Source: Thalassovita sp.
GTDB lineage: Bacteria; Pseudomonadota; Alphaproteobacteria; Rhodobacterales; Rhodobacteraceae
Direction: 5' to 3'
Assembly (NCBI GenBank): GCA_017792425.1
Contig: CP051233.1
Span: 62,001 to 126,000, forward strand
Length of the DNA stretch: 64,000 nt
Shown one piece after another: positions 38,540 to 47,524 of this stretch; the stretch's first letter is position 1; each line of letters begins with the position of its first letter. The notes under the pieces are model-generated. The model made no database searches and was not told where the DNA came from. It saw nothing but the letters and a program-made list of their open reading frames with translations. The translations under genes and the position numbers were made by a program.

Positions 38540-38911
38540 GTGAACGCACAGTTTACCGCGCAGCGCGCCTATGCGCAGACTGCAGGCTCTCTCCGCACGC
38601 CCCGCGGACAGGAATATGACGCTTTCGCCCGCGTCACCCATCAGATGATCGCCGCCGACACCACCAAGGCGATGGCCCCGCTTGCCGCCGCGCTGCACCG
38701 GAACCGACGGTTGTGGACGCTGCTGGCCTCGGACGTGGCGGACCCGGCGAACCAGCTGCCGGCCGCATTGCGGGCGCAGATTTTTTATCTGGCAGAATTC
38801 ACCAGCCAGCACAGCCGCAAGGTGCTGCGCGGCGCGGCGACCGCTGCCCCGCTGATCGAGGTCAACCGCGCCATTATGCGTGGCCTGCGCCCGCAGGAGG
38901 CCACGGAATGA
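38540..38911 (+). CDS. flaF: Flagellin synthesis regulator FlaF
   Basis: A 123-residue all-helical protein that matches FlaF (AQRAYAQTAGSLRTPRGQEYDAFARVTHQM...). In Caulobacter FlaF is needed for flagellin translation and secretion and works against FlbT. The start is GTG 38540. The gene ends in a 4-bp overlap with flbT; the AGGAGG for flbT is inside its 3' end. Confidence 0.88.
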   Translation: MNAQFTAQRAYAQTAGSLRTPRGQEYDAFARVTHQMIAADTTKAMAPLAAALHRNRRLWTLLASDVADPANQLPAALRAQIFYLAEFTSQHSRKVLRGAATAAPLIEVNRAIMRGLRPQEATE

Positions 38912-39312
38912 GCGGCCTTGTCCTGAAGCTTGGCCCGAAAGAGCGCGTGCTGGTCAACGGCGCCGTGATTGAAAACGGGGACCGCCGCAGCAGGCTTTCG
39001 GTGCTGACGCCCGACGCCAACATCCTGCGGCTGCGTGATGCCATCCACCCGGACGAGGCGACGACTCCGGTCCGGCGGGTCTGCTATGCGGCGCAACTGG
39101 TTCTGTCTGGTGACGCGGACCCTGCACAGACCCGTCTGCAACTGTTACGCCGGATCGAGGAGCTGAGCCGAATCCTGACCGACGCCGACAGCCGCAGCGT
39201 TCTGACCGCGGCCTCTGACGCGGTGATCAACCAGCAATTCTACCAGTGCCTGAAAGCACTGCGCTTGCTGCTGCCCCGAGAGGACCGCCTGCTGGCGGCA
39301 CACCGGCAATGA
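38908..39312 (+). CDS. flbT: Flagellin mRNA repressor FlbT
   Basis: 134 residues matching FlbT: LVLKLGPKERVLVNGAVIENGDRRSRL..., then DAIHPDEATTPVRRVCYAAQLVLSGDA. FlbT binds the flagellin mRNA leader and destabilises it until the hook is complete. It is coupled to flaF and to the next gene by 4-bp overlaps, so the three form one unit behind flagellin. Confidence 0.92.
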   Translation: MSGLVLKLGPKERVLVNGAVIENGDRRSRLSVLTPDANILRLRDAIHPDEATTPVRRVCYAAQLVLSGDADPAQTRLQLLRRIEELSRILTDADSRSVLTAASDAVINQQFYQCLKALRLLLPREDRLLAAHRQ

Positions 39313-40097
39313 CCTATCAGCCGATCCTGCCCGCCTCGGGTCTGGTGGGCTGGAAATTCCTGGAACGCACGTTCGAGGCGCAAAGCACCGCGTTCCAGTC
39401 TTCCAGCGTGCTGGCCCGCGACACCGCCTATTTCGAACAGAATATCGCCAAGGTGGACACGGCTGCTGATCTGGTTTCAGACCGCCGGTTGCTGCGGGTC
39501 GCGCTGGGGGCTTTCGGATTGGAAGACGACCTGAACAGCAGGTTCTTTGTCCGCAAAATTTTGGAGGAAGGCACGATCGACCCGGGCTCGTTGGCCAACA
39601 AGATGTCGGACAGCCGCTATGCCGCCCTGTCCGATGCCTTCGGGTTCGACCTGGGGGTGCCACGGACGAAGCTGTCGGATTTCGCCGGGGAAATCATTGG
39701 CCAATACCGCGCCCGACAGTTCGAGGTCGCGGTCGGAGAGCAGGACCAGGCCATGCGCCTGGCCCTGAACGCGCAACGGGAACTGCCGGAGATCGCCGCC
39801 AGTGACGACAGCGAAAACACGCGCTGGTACCAGATCATGGGCAACGCCCCGCTACGGTCGGTCATGGAAACGGCGCTGGGACTGCCCGACAGCTTTGCCC
39901 AGATCGATCTGGACCAACAGCTAGAGGTCTTTGCGGAGAAGGCCGAACGGCAGTTGGGTATCGACAGCCTGAGCGACCTGTCGGACCCCGCAACGCTGAA
40001 CAAGCTGATCGAACGCTATCTGCTGCGGGCAGAGGCCCGTTCCGGTGTCGGATCAAGCCCGGCCTCGATTGCCCTGACCCTGCTGCAATCTGGCTGA
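39309..40097 (+). CDS. DUF1217-type flagellar-cluster protein
   Basis: The 262-residue acidic protein resembles the DUF1217 family that is found inside alphaproteobacterial flagellar clusters. Its body has the repeated helical pattern FFVRKILEEG...SLANKMSDSRYAALSDAFGF. There is no signal peptide or membrane segment. The function is unknown; coupling to flbT suggests a role in filament or hook assembly. Its last 45 bases overlap the convergent fliI gene. Confidence 0.7.
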   Translation: MTYQPILPASGLVGWKFLERTFEAQSTAFQSSSVLARDTAYFEQNIAKVDTAADLVSDRRLLRVALGAFGLEDDLNSRFFVRKILEEGTIDPGSLANKMSDSRYAALSDAFGFDLGVPRTKLSDFAGEIIGQYRARQFEVAVGEQDQAMRLALNAQRELPEIAASDDSENTRWYQIMGNAPLRSVMETALGLPDSFAQIDLDQQLEVFAEKAERQLGIDSLSDLSDPATLNKLIERYLLRAEARSGVGSSPASIALTLLQSG

Positions 40098-41468
40098 GGC
40101 CTGCGGCGGCTTGCCGGTTCCAGCCTGCACAGGTTGCCGCATAGCGGCGCGGGCACGGCGCAGGATCAGCCCCAGCCGGGCAAAGCTGGCCGCGGCGTTC
40201 TGAGCCTCTGCCTGACCCAGGAAATCATCCAGTTCCGGCCAGGCGGCCACGGCCTGGTCCAGGATGATGTCGCTGCCGGGGGCATACAGGCCCGCGCGCA
40301 CCATCATTTCGGACCGATCATAGGTGCCCATCAGCTTGCGCGCCTCGATCAGCAGGGTGTTTTCCTCGGCACTGGCCGCCGCGGGCAGGCTGCGAGACAC
40401 CGATTTCAGAACGTCGATGGCCGGATACCGGCCCCGTTCGGCGATCGACCGGTCCAGCACGATGTGACCGTCCAGAACACCGCGCAGGATGTCCGCGATC
40501 GGTTCATCCATGTCGGACCCGGCGACCAGCACGCTGAAAATCCCGGTAATGTCGCCGGTTCCATCAACCCCCGGCCCGGCGCGTTCGCACAGGGACATGA
40601 TCATATGCGCCGTCGATGGAGGGAAGCCGCGCAGCGCCGGCGCCTCGCCCCCGGCGACAGCGACTTCGCGATGCGCTTCGGCGAAGCGGGTGATCGAATC
40701 GGCCAGCAGCAGCACCTGCCTGCCCTGGTCGCGAAAGAATTCGGCGATGGCCATTGCCGTCCAACCGCAGCGGCGCCGGGCCAGCGCGGACTGATCCGAG
40801 GTCGCGGCCACCACCACCGCGCGCCGCATCCCGTCACGGCCCAGCGTTTCCTCGACGAAGTCGCGCAATTCGCGCCCGCGTTCCCCGATCAGCGCGATCA
40901 CCACCACGTCGGCCTGCATCTGTCGGGCCAGATGCGCCAGCAGGCTGGACTTGCCGACGCCTGACCCCGCAAACAGGCCCATCCGCTGGCCCCGCACCAC
41001 CGGCAGAAAGGTGTTCGTCGCGGCCAGCCCGGTTTCCAGCCGATCCCCCATCGCGCGCCGTTGACCGGGGGGCGGGGGCGGCGCTTGCAATGGTCGCGCC
41101 ACCGCGCCGCGCAGCAAGGGGCGGCCATCCAGCGGCCGCCCGAACGGATCAACGACCCGTCCGATCCAGGCCGCCGTGGGCGCGATCGAGGCGGGCGAAC
41201 ACAAGGCCACGGCGTCGCCCAAAGATACGCCTTCGTATGGTCCATCCGGCAGCATCATCAGCACATCCTGATCCATGCGCACCACTTCGCCGCCGATGGT
41301 CTGGCCGTCCTGGCGCGACAGGTTCAACTGGTCGCCAATCCGCGCGAATCGCGCCAGCCCGCGCACCTGGATCACCCCGGCGCTGACGGCCGACACACGC
41401 CCGATCCGGCGCATTGGCGCGATTGCAGAGATCTGGGCGCTAAGGCGGGACAGGTCTGTGGTGGGCAT
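40053..41468 (-). CDS. fliI: Flagellum-specific ATPase FliI
   Basis: A 471-residue F1-beta-like ATPase of the export apparatus that separates chaperones from export clients. Walker A is AGSGVGKSS, Walker B is VLLLADSITRFAEAHREV, and the family's ALRGFPPSTAHM loop is present. The C-terminus has an extra Gln/Gly/Arg-rich tail (about 25 residues), which is the part overlapping the convergent DUF1217 gene. fliI stands alone on the minus strand, divergent from flgB; a FliH-like regulator is at 57165. Confidence 0.95.
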   Translation of the reverse strand: MPTTDLSRLSAQISAIAPMRRIGRVSAVSAGVIQVRGLARFARIGDQLNLSRQDGQTIGGEVVRMDQDVLMMLPDGPYEGVSLGDAVALCSPASIAPTAAWIGRVVDPFGRPLDGRPLLRGAVARPLQAPPPPPGQRRAMGDRLETGLAATNTFLPVVRGQRMGLFAGSGVGKSSLLAHLARQMQADVVVIALIGERGRELRDFVEETLGRDGMRRAVVVAATSDQSALARRRCGWTAMAIAEFFRDQGRQVLLLADSITRFAEAHREVAVAGGEAPALRGFPPSTAHMIMSLCERAGPGVDGTGDITGIFSVLVAGSDMDEPIADILRGVLDGHIVLDRSIAERGRYPAIDVLKSVSRSLPAAASAEENTLLIEARKLMGTYDRSEMMVRAGLYAPGSDIILDQAVAAWPELDDFLGQAEAQNAAASFARLGLILRRARAAMRQPVQAGTGKPPQASARLQQGQGNRGRA

Positions 41469-41515
41469 CGGATCCTCCGGTCATTTCCTGACAACGGTTT
41501 CTAAAGGAATCAGGG

Positions 41516-41530
41516 TTAAGCCTTGATTGA
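41516..41530. promoter_or_regulatory. CtrA-like box between fliI and flgB
   Basis: TTAA-GCCTTGA-TTGA matches the CtrA consensus except for one base, 22 bp before the flgB ATG and 47 bp before the fliI start. It could serve both directions. Confidence 0.45.
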
Positions 41531-41552
41531 AATCACCAAGGGAGAACCCCGA

Positions 41553-41927
41553 ATGTTTCAGAATCTGGATATTTTTCGCATCGCCCAGTCGATGGCCGTG
41601 CACGCGGGTCGCAGACAGGCCGTGATCGCGCAGAACATCGCGAATGCCGACACTCCCGGCTACAAGCCGCAGGATCTTGCCGCGTTTTCCGACCTGCTGC
41701 GCCAGTCAGAACCGGGCGGCACGATGGGGCGGCGCGATCTGGCCGCCACCGTCAGCGGGATGGAACCGCAGACCGTGCGGGGCGCTGCGGAATCGCCGAA
41801 TGGCAACGGGGTGTCGCTGGAACAGGAAATGGTGAAGTCCGTCGATGCGCGCCGCCAGCACGATCAGGCGCTGGCGATCTACAAATCCGCCCTGACCATC
41901 ATGCGCAGTACCCTTGGGCGCCGGTAA
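41553..41927 (+). CDS. flgB: Flagellar basal-body rod protein FlgB
   Basis: 124 residues with the proximal-rod signature VIAQNIANADTPGYKPQDLAAF near the N-terminus and the helical C-terminus. It forms the first rod segment with FlgC, FlgF and FliE. ATG 41553 follows AAGGGAGAA. It heads the operon flgB-flgC-fliE-fliQ-flgF-flgG-flgA-flgH-fliL-like. Confidence 0.93.
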   Translation: MFQNLDIFRIAQSMAVHAGRRQAVIAQNIANADTPGYKPQDLAAFSDLLRQSEPGGTMGRRDLAATVSGMEPQTVRGAAESPNGNGVSLEQEMVKSVDARRQHDQALAIYKSALTIMRSTLGRR

Positions 41928-41938
41928 CGGAGGACTGC

Positions 41939-42325
41939 ATGAGCGACTTTTCCAAATCCCTTGGCATTTCGGCCAGCGGCCTGCAGGCCCAGGCCGCACG
42001 CCTGCGCCATGTGTCCGAAAACATCGCCAACGCGGACACGCCAGGCTATCACCGGAAAACCGTGAGGTTCGAACCCGGACCAGACCCGGATGATGGCACA
42101 ATCCGCGCAGGCAAGGTGACGCTGGACCGCACCGAGCTGGAACCGATCTATGATCCGGCGCACCCGCTGGCCGATGAAACCGGCCATTACCAGGGGTCGA
42201 ACGTCGATCTGATCATTGAAATCGCAGACGCCCGCGAGGCCCAACGCAGCTACGAGGCGAACCTCAAGATGTTCGAACAGGCCCGTCAGATGTCGTCTGG
42301 CCTGTTGGATTTGCTGCGCCGTTAA
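41939..42325 (+). CDS. flgC: Flagellar basal-body rod protein FlgC
   Basis: 128 residues: SLGISASGLQAQAARLRHVSENIANADTPGYHRK is the rod-protein N-terminus, and the C-terminal helix ending EQARQMSSGLLDLLRR completes the coiled core. It builds the proximal rod. The start is 11 bases after the flgB stop. Confidence 0.95.
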   Translation: MSDFSKSLGISASGLQAQAARLRHVSENIANADTPGYHRKTVRFEPGPDPDDGTIRAGKVTLDRTELEPIYDPAHPLADETGHYQGSNVDLIIEIADAREAQRSYEANLKMFEQARQMSSGLLDLLRR

Positions 42326-42359
42326 CGTCGGAAAATCCGACACTTACAGGAGAATCAGA

Positions 42360-42650
42360 ATGGAAATCCGTACCCCCTTCGCCGCGCAGAGCTATGCCGC
42401 GGCAAAACCTGCCACCGCCCCGACACCGGGAACCGGTTCGGCAAGCGACCTGATAAAGGACGTCACACGCGACTTCGCCGCCACCCTGCAAGAGGCCGAG
42501 ACCACCGCCAAGGCCGCGATGGCCGGCACTGCCGATCCGCACGCGCTGGTGCAGGCGCTGGCGCAGACGGAACTGGCCGTGGAAACCGCCGTGACCATGC
42601 GCGACAAGGTGGTCGAGGCCTATCAGGAAATCCTGCGGATGCCGGTGTGA
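42360..42650 (+). CDS. fliE: Flagellar hook-basal body protein FliE
   Basis: 96 residues, the MS-ring/rod junction protein. The end [36 protein letters not shown] is the FliE signature. ATG 42360 follows ACAGGAGAA. The TGA overlaps the fliQ ATG. Confidence 0.93.
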   Translation: MEIRTPFAAQSYAAAKPATAPTPGTGSASDLIKDVTRDFAATLQEAETTAKAAMAGTADPHALVQALAQTELAVETAVTMRDKVVEAYQEILRMPV

Positions 42651-42919
42651 TGCTGGACGAGGCCATCTTCTTTGACACCCTGCGCCAAGGCCTGTGGGTG
42701 GCGGTGATCGCCTCTGCCCCGATCCTGGCGGTGGCGCTGGTCACCGGCCTGCTGATCGGCCTGTTCCAGGCGCTGACCTCGATCCAGGAAATGACGCTGA
42801 CCTTCGTGCCGAAACTGCTGGCCATCGTCGCCGTGTTCTGGGTGTCGATGAGTTTCATGGCTGAAACCCTGGTTTCCTTTTTCCAGGCCAAACTGATCCC
42901 GATCATCATCGGAGGCTGA
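42650..42919 (+). CDS. fliQ: Flagellar export gate protein FliQ
   Basis: An 89-residue protein with two transmembrane helices ([32 protein letters not shown] and [19 protein letters not shown]), a component of the FliPQR export gate. Its gene is coupled to fliE by TGATG. fliR and fliP are elsewhere in the cluster. Confidence 0.95.
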   Translation: MLDEAIFFDTLRQGLWVAVIASAPILAVALVTGLLIGLFQALTSIQEMTLTFVPKLLAIVAVFWVSMSFMAETLVSFFQAKLIPIIIGG

Positions 42920-42922
42920 GAC

Positions 42923-43636
42923 ATGGACAACGCAATCTATACCACGCTGACCCGCCAATCCGGCCTGTTACGCGAAATGCAGGTGGTGGCGAACAACATC
43001 GCCAACGCGGCGACAACCGGGTTTCGCCAAGAGGGGCTGATCTTCGCCGAACATGTGCAGAAAGCCGGCGAAGGCGACTCCCTGTCGATGGCGGCGGCCA
43101 ACGTGCGGCAGACCTCGATGCAGCAGGGCGCGTTGACCCGGACCGGCGGCGCGCTGGACCTGGCGATCGAGGGCGACGGATTTTTCCTGATCGAAACGCC
43201 TGCGGGCGAACGGCTGACCCGCGCGGGTAGTTTTTCACCCAACGCGGCGGGGGACCTGGTGACCAATGACGGCTTTCGTGTCCTTGACGCGGGGGGCGCG
43301 CCGATCTTTGTACCGCCGGATGCAACGGACCTGTCGGTCGCTGCGGATGGCACCATGTCCACAAACGGCCGCCCAATTGCGCAGATCGGGCTCTATCACC
43401 CGCTGGATCCGGTCGGGATGACGCGCGAGGACGGGGTGATGTTCCGCGCCGACAGCGGGGTGGAACCCGCCGATGGCGGCCGCGTGCTGCAGGGGTTCCT
43501 GGAAGGGTCCAACGTTGATCCGGTTTCCCAGATCGCGCGGATGATAGAGGTCCAACGCGCCTATGAAATGGGCCAGAGCTTTCTGCAGTCCGAGGATGAG
43601 CGCGTCCGCAACGCGATGCGCAGCTTTACCAGTTAA
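42923..43636 (+). CDS. flgF: Flagellar basal-body rod protein FlgF
   Basis: 237 residues of the rod/hook family with LREMQVVANNIANAATTGFRQEG, the central GGALDLAIEGDGFFLIETPAGERLTRAGSF fold and the C-terminal VDPVSQIARMIEVQRAYEMGQ. It makes the proximal rod; the shorter length distinguishes it from FlgG. Confidence 0.93.
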   Translation: MDNAIYTTLTRQSGLLREMQVVANNIANAATTGFRQEGLIFAEHVQKAGEGDSLSMAAANVRQTSMQQGALTRTGGALDLAIEGDGFFLIETPAGERLTRAGSFSPNAAGDLVTNDGFRVLDAGGAPIFVPPDATDLSVAADGTMSTNGRPIAQIGLYHPLDPVGMTREDGVMFRADSGVEPADGGRVLQGFLEGSNVDPVSQIARMIEVQRAYEMGQSFLQSEDERVRNAMRSFTS

Positions 43637-43657
43637 CCCAAACCAAGGAGGTGCAGA

Positions 43658-44443
43658 ATGCGCGCTCTGAAAATTGCCGCTACGGGCATGTCCGCCCAGC
43701 AAATGCGGGTGGAAACGATTTCCAACAACCTGGCGAATATGTCCACCACGGGCTACAATGCCCGCCGCGCTGAATTTGCCGATCTTCACTATCAGCAACT
43801 GTCCCGCGCGGGGTCCATCAACGCAGCGGACGGCACCGTTTTGCCGACCGGAGTGCAACTGGGTCTGGGCGTCCGCCCCGCTGCCGTATCGGTTCACCTG
43901 GCGCAGGGGTCGCTGTCGGCCACCCAGGGTGATCTGGACGTCGCCATTGACGGCAAGGGCTTTCTGGAGGTCACGCTGCCTTCGGGCCAGGCCGCCTATA
44001 CCCGTGACGGCGGGCTGAAACGATCCGCCGAGGGGCTGATCGTGACATCAGACGGATTCGCGGTGTCGCCGGAGATCACCATCCCCAGCGATGCCTTGTC
44101 AGTCTCTATCAACGCTGATGGCGAGGTTTACGCCTATTTTTCCGAAACGGCAGAGGCGCAGTTGCTGGGGCAGTTTTCGCTGGCCGGTTTCGCCAATCCC
44201 AAGGGGCTGGAGGCCGCCGGCAGCAACCTGTTCACCGAAACCGAGGCATCTGGCCCGGCGCTGGTGTCCACCCCGGGCGCGGACGGGCTGGGCACGCTGC
44301 GGCAAGGGTACCTGGAAGACAGCTCTGTCGACGCTGTGCGCGAGGTGACGGAACTGATCGAGGCCCAACGCGGCTATGAACTGAATGCCAAGGTCATCTC
44401 TGCCGCCGACCAGATGCTTGGCGCAACGACGCAGGTGCGTTGA
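43658..44443 (+). CDS. flgG: Flagellar distal rod protein FlgG
   Basis: 261 residues: MRALKIAATGMSAQQMRVETISNNLANMSTTGYNARRAEF, central QGDLDVAIDGKGFLEVTLPSG, and the C-terminus ELIEAQRGYELNAKVISAADQMLGATTQVR. FlgG is the distal rod and is about the usual 262 residues. AAGGAGG precedes the start. The TGA overlaps the flgA ATG. Confidence 0.96.
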   Translation: MRALKIAATGMSAQQMRVETISNNLANMSTTGYNARRAEFADLHYQQLSRAGSINAADGTVLPTGVQLGLGVRPAAVSVHLAQGSLSATQGDLDVAIDGKGFLEVTLPSGQAAYTRDGGLKRSAEGLIVTSDGFAVSPEITIPSDALSVSINADGEVYAYFSETAEAQLLGQFSLAGFANPKGLEAAGSNLFTETEASGPALVSTPGADGLGTLRQGYLEDSSVDAVREVTELIEAQRGYELNAKVISAADQMLGATTQVR

Positions 44444-44853
44444 TGCGAATCGCCCTGATTTGGCTGCTGCTGGCCACACCGGTTCAGGCCGAGGTCGTGC
44501 TGGCCGCGCGCACCCTGCGGCCGCAGACCATCGTCGCCCCCCACGATCTGGTGGTGAAGCCCGGCGAGGTGCCCGGCGCCTTTGCGGACCCTGCGCCGCT
44601 GATCGGGCTGGAAACCCGTGTCGCGATCTATGCCGGTCGGCCCATTCACCCCGGTGACGTGGGGCCGCCCTCGGTGGTTGACCGCAACCAGATCGTGCCC
44701 ATGACCTTTGCCACCGGCGGGTTGTCGATCCAGGCCGAGGGCCGCGCCCTGTCTCGTGGTGGCGTGGGCGACCGCGTCCGCATCATGAACCTGCAGTCCC
44801 GCACAACCGTCTGGGGGCTGGTCCAGCCAAACGGCAGCATCATCGTGCAATGA
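44443..44853 (+). CDS. flgA: Flagellar P-ring assembly chaperone FlgA
   Basis: 136 residues with an N-terminal signal peptide (MRIALIWLLLATPVQA|EVV) and the SAF/FlgA-type domain (RTLRPQTIVAPHDLVV...ETRVAIYAGRPIHPGDV). It helps the P-ring protein FlgI polymerise in the periplasm. FlgI itself is not in the window. It is short compared with enteric FlgA but like other alphaproteobacterial forms. Confidence 0.9.
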   Translation: MRIALIWLLLATPVQAEVVLAARTLRPQTIVAPHDLVVKPGEVPGAFADPAPLIGLETRVAIYAGRPIHPGDVGPPSVVDRNQIVPMTFATGGLSIQAEGRALSRGGVGDRVRIMNLQSRTTVWGLVQPNGSIIVQ

Positions 44854-44860
44854 GGATCAC

Positions 44861-45589
44861 ATGAACCTGAAACATCTTCTGATCGTGGCCAGTTGCGGCG
44901 TCAGCGCCTGCGGCGGCCAGGGCCCCATCGGCGAAGCGCCGGATTTCACCCCGGTGCAGGGCGGCAGTGAACAGATGGCCATGCAGTCGCCGGGGCTTCC
45001 GGCCACCGCCGAACGGCGGCGCCGGGTGGACCGGTCATCGCTGTGGACGGCGGGGCAGGCGTCGCTGCTGGGCGACCGGCGCGCGGTAAAGCGCGGGGAC
45101 ATCCTGACCGTGGTCATCGAGATTGACGACAAGGCGGAGATGTCGAACTCCAGTGCGCGCGCCCGCAGTGGATCGGAATCCATGTCGCTGCCGCATCTGT
45201 TCGGCCTCCCGCAGCGGTTGAACCGAAAACTGCCTGACGGCGCCAGCATGGAAGAGGCGGTGTCGCTGGGGTCGTCCAGCGAATCCAGCGGCGATGGAAC
45301 CGTACGCCGGAACGAAAAACTGACCCTGCGGATCGCCGCCACCGTCACCGGCGTCCTGCCGAACGGGGTTCTGGCCGTCGAGGGCCTGCAAGAGGTGCGC
45401 GTCAATTTTGAACTGCGCGAATTGCTGGTTTCTGGTTTCGTCCGCCCCGAGGATATCTCTCGGCAGAATGAAATCACCTATGACAAGATCGCCTCGGCCC
45501 GGATTTCATATGGCGGGCGCGGGCAGATTTCCGAGGTCCAGCAGCCGCGCTATGGCCAGCAGATCCTTGGCCGCATCCTGCCGTTCTGA
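44861..45589 (+). CDS. flgH: Flagellar L-ring protein FlgH
   Basis: 242-residue outer-membrane lipoprotein. The lipobox VSAC at residues 14-17 follows a short hydrophobic signal. Conserved segments are the SLLGDRRAVKRGDILTVVIEIDDKAEMSNSS strand and the C-terminal SARISYGGRGQISEVQQPRYGQQILGRILPF. It forms the L-ring bushing in the outer membrane. Confidence 0.95.
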   Translation: MNLKHLLIVASCGVSACGGQGPIGEAPDFTPVQGGSEQMAMQSPGLPATAERRRRVDRSSLWTAGQASLLGDRRAVKRGDILTVVIEIDDKAEMSNSSARARSGSESMSLPHLFGLPQRLNRKLPDGASMEEAVSLGSSSESSGDGTVRRNEKLTLRIAATVTGVLPNGVLAVEGLQEVRVNFELRELLVSGFVRPEDISRQNEITYDKIASARISYGGRGQISEVQQPRYGQQILGRILPF

Positions 45590-45600
45590 AAGGCCGCGCG

Positions 45601-46095
45601 ATGAAGAAACTAATACCCCTTGTCCTGCCCGTCATCGGCTTGGCCGCCGGGATCGGCGCGGGCATCTATCTGCCCGGCCACACCCAGCCCCCGCTGTCAT
45701 CGGAACAGGCCACCGATACGGATCATGCACAACCGGCCCCGCGCGAAACGGCCGCCGCGCACGACCCGGCCACGCTGGAATACGTGAAGCTGAACAACCA
45801 GTTCATCGTCCCGGTCATCACCCGCGACGCGGTGTCTGCCATCATCGTGCTGTCGCTGAGCTTGGAGGCGCGCGAGGGCAGCCGCGAAAACATCTACGCC
45901 AAGGAACCGAAATTGCGCGACAGCTTTCTTCAGGTGCTGTTCGATCACGCCAATATGGGCGGGTTCGATGGCGCGTTTACCGACGCCACCCGGATGGAAA
46001 CGCTGCGCAAGGCGCTGCTGGCCGTTGCGCGCAAGGCCGCCGGGGACATGGTGACCGACATCCTGATCACCGATCTGGGGCGTCAGGACGTCTAG
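45601..46095 (+). CDS. FliL-family basal-body protein (first copy)
   Basis: A 164-residue protein with one N-terminal membrane helix (LIPLVLPVIGLAAGIGAGIYL) and a periplasmic FliL-like domain (YVKLNNQFIVPVITRDAVSAIIVLSLSLEA...). FliL rings surround the stator and raise torque. A more typical FliL is encoded at 54966-55481, so there are two. It ends the flgB operon and overlaps the convergent downstream gene by 4 bp. Confidence 0.7.
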   Translation: MKKLIPLVLPVIGLAAGIGAGIYLPGHTQPPLSSEQATDTDHAQPAPRETAAAHDPATLEYVKLNNQFIVPVITRDAVSAIIVLSLSLEAREGSRENIYAKEPKLRDSFLQVLFDHANMGGFDGAFTDATRMETLRKALLAVARKAAGDMVTDILITDLGRQDV

Positions 46096-46445
46096 ACCCC
46101 GCGCTTGCGGCCGACCAGACCGGCCGCGGCCTCTTTGCGCCCGAACGCGATCCGCAGATCGCGCATCTGGCGTGCGCGCTGGGCGCTGACCTGCGCCAGT
46201 TCCTGGTTCAGCACTCGCGCCTGCGTCCCCAGCCACGCCTGCCACAGCACGTCCACCTGCGACATCCGCAACTGCACGTCCTCCGTCAGGTATTGCTGGC
46301 CTGCCGCCGCATCCGTGCGCAGCACCTGCAGCGCGGATTTCAGCTCTGTCTGCCGCGCCGCCAGTTTCTGCGTCTCTGCCGATGTCGCAGCGAAAACCAT
46401 GTCGGTCAGGGCGGCCAGTTCCTTCATCTGGTCCTGTTTTTTCAC
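46092..46445 (-). CDS. Small coiled-coil protein after flhB, FliJ-like candidate
   Basis: The 117-residue, helical, Gln- and Ala-rich protein (TDMVFAATSAETQKLAARQTELKSALQVLRTDA...) could form a two-helix coiled coil like FliJ, the FliI partner. It overlaps the flhB stop by 4 bp and so belongs to the flhA-fliR-flhB operon. No FliJ is otherwise present in the window. The call is by shape and place only. Confidence 0.5.
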   Translation of the reverse strand: MKKQDQMKELAALTDMVFAATSAETQKLAARQTELKSALQVLRTDAAAGQQYLTEDVQLRMSQVDVLWQAWLGTQARVLNQELAQVSAQRARQMRDLRIAFGRKEAAAGLVGRKRGV

Positions 46446-47524
46446 CGCATCCTCCGGGCTTTCTTGCGCATGTCCTCGGCAAATCGGATCGCAACGGCGA
46501 CCGCGCGGAAATGCTCTTCCTGAATCTGGTCCCCGACGTTCAGCCCAGCGTGCAGGGCGCGGGCGGTGGGCGGGTCGGCATGGATCGGCACCCCGTGCTC
46601 CCGCGCGATTTCGCGGATCTGCAGCGCGGCCTCGTCCACCCCCTTGGCCACGCAGACCGGGGCTTCACCGCGCTTCCGACTCCATTTCAGGGCGACCGAG
46701 AAGTGGGTCGGGTTCACGACCACCACGTCGGCCTTGCTGACCTGGGCCACCATCTGGTGCGTGGCCACCTGGCGCGCCCGCGCGCGGCGCTCCTGTTTCA
46801 GGTGGGGGTCGCCTTCGGCCTCTTTGTGTTCGTCGCGCAATTCCTTGTGGGACATCCGATGCTTGGCCAGGTGGCGATGCCGCTGCCACAGGTAATCGAC
46901 CGCCCCCAGCGCCGCCATCACCGCCACGCAGATCAGCAGGAATTGCAACGCGGCCCCGGCCAACATAGGCATGAACACCGCAGGTTCCATCTGTACGCTT
47001 TCCGACACCATCGCGAACTTGCCCGCCATGAACAGGCCCAGGCAGGTGGCGAAGATGATCAGCTTGGCGGTGCTCTTGATGAATTCGAACAGGCCGGACG
47101 GCCCGAACTTGTTCTTGGCATTGGCGATCAGCGACAGGCGGGAAAGGCGCGGCGTCAGCTTTGTCGGCGCAAAGACGAACGCACGCTGCGCCGCGACCGC
47201 CGCAATCGCCGCCGCGACCGGAAAGGCGAACCAGATCCCGATGCTGCCAAGGACGGACCGCATCAGATGAGCGGTCAACACGTCGGCGCCACCGCCCCGA
47301 AACTCTGCCGCCAGCGCATCGGACTGCGCCAGCAGGGTCATCATCACGTCCCCGAATCTGCCAATGCCTTGCTGGCCGGTCGCAACCAGGGCCAGCAGCA
47401 GACCGGCAAAGGCCGCCGCGGTGGTGATGTCCGCCGACCGGACGATTTCACCTTTCTTGCGCGCCTCGTCCAGCTTGCGTTGGCTGGGTTCGTGCGATTT
47501 CTCTGACTCGTCCTTACTGCTCAT
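46442..47524 (-). CDS. flhB: Flagellar export switch protein FlhB
   Basis: 360 residues: basic N-terminal region, four membrane helices (about 35-205), then the cytoplasmic domain with the autocleavage motif NPTH at residues 271-274 (DVVVVNPTHFSVALKW). Cleavage there lets FliK switch export from hook to filament proteins. ATG 47524 overlaps the fliR stop. Confidence 0.96.
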   Translation of the reverse strand: MSSKDESEKSHEPSQRKLDEARKKGEIVRSADITTAAAFAGLLLALVATGQQGIGRFGDVMMTLLAQSDALAAEFRGGGADVLTAHLMRSVLGSIGIWFAFPVAAAIAAVAAQRAFVFAPTKLTPRLSRLSLIANAKNKFGPSGLFEFIKSTAKLIIFATCLGLFMAGKFAMVSESVQMEPAVFMPMLAGAALQFLLICVAVMAALGAVDYLWQRHRHLAKHRMSHKELRDEHKEAEGDPHLKQERRARARQVATHQMVAQVSKADVVVVNPTHFSVALKWSRKRGEAPVCVAKGVDEAALQIREIAREHGVPIHADPPTARALHAGLNVGDQIQEEHFRAVAVAIRFAEDMRKKARRMR

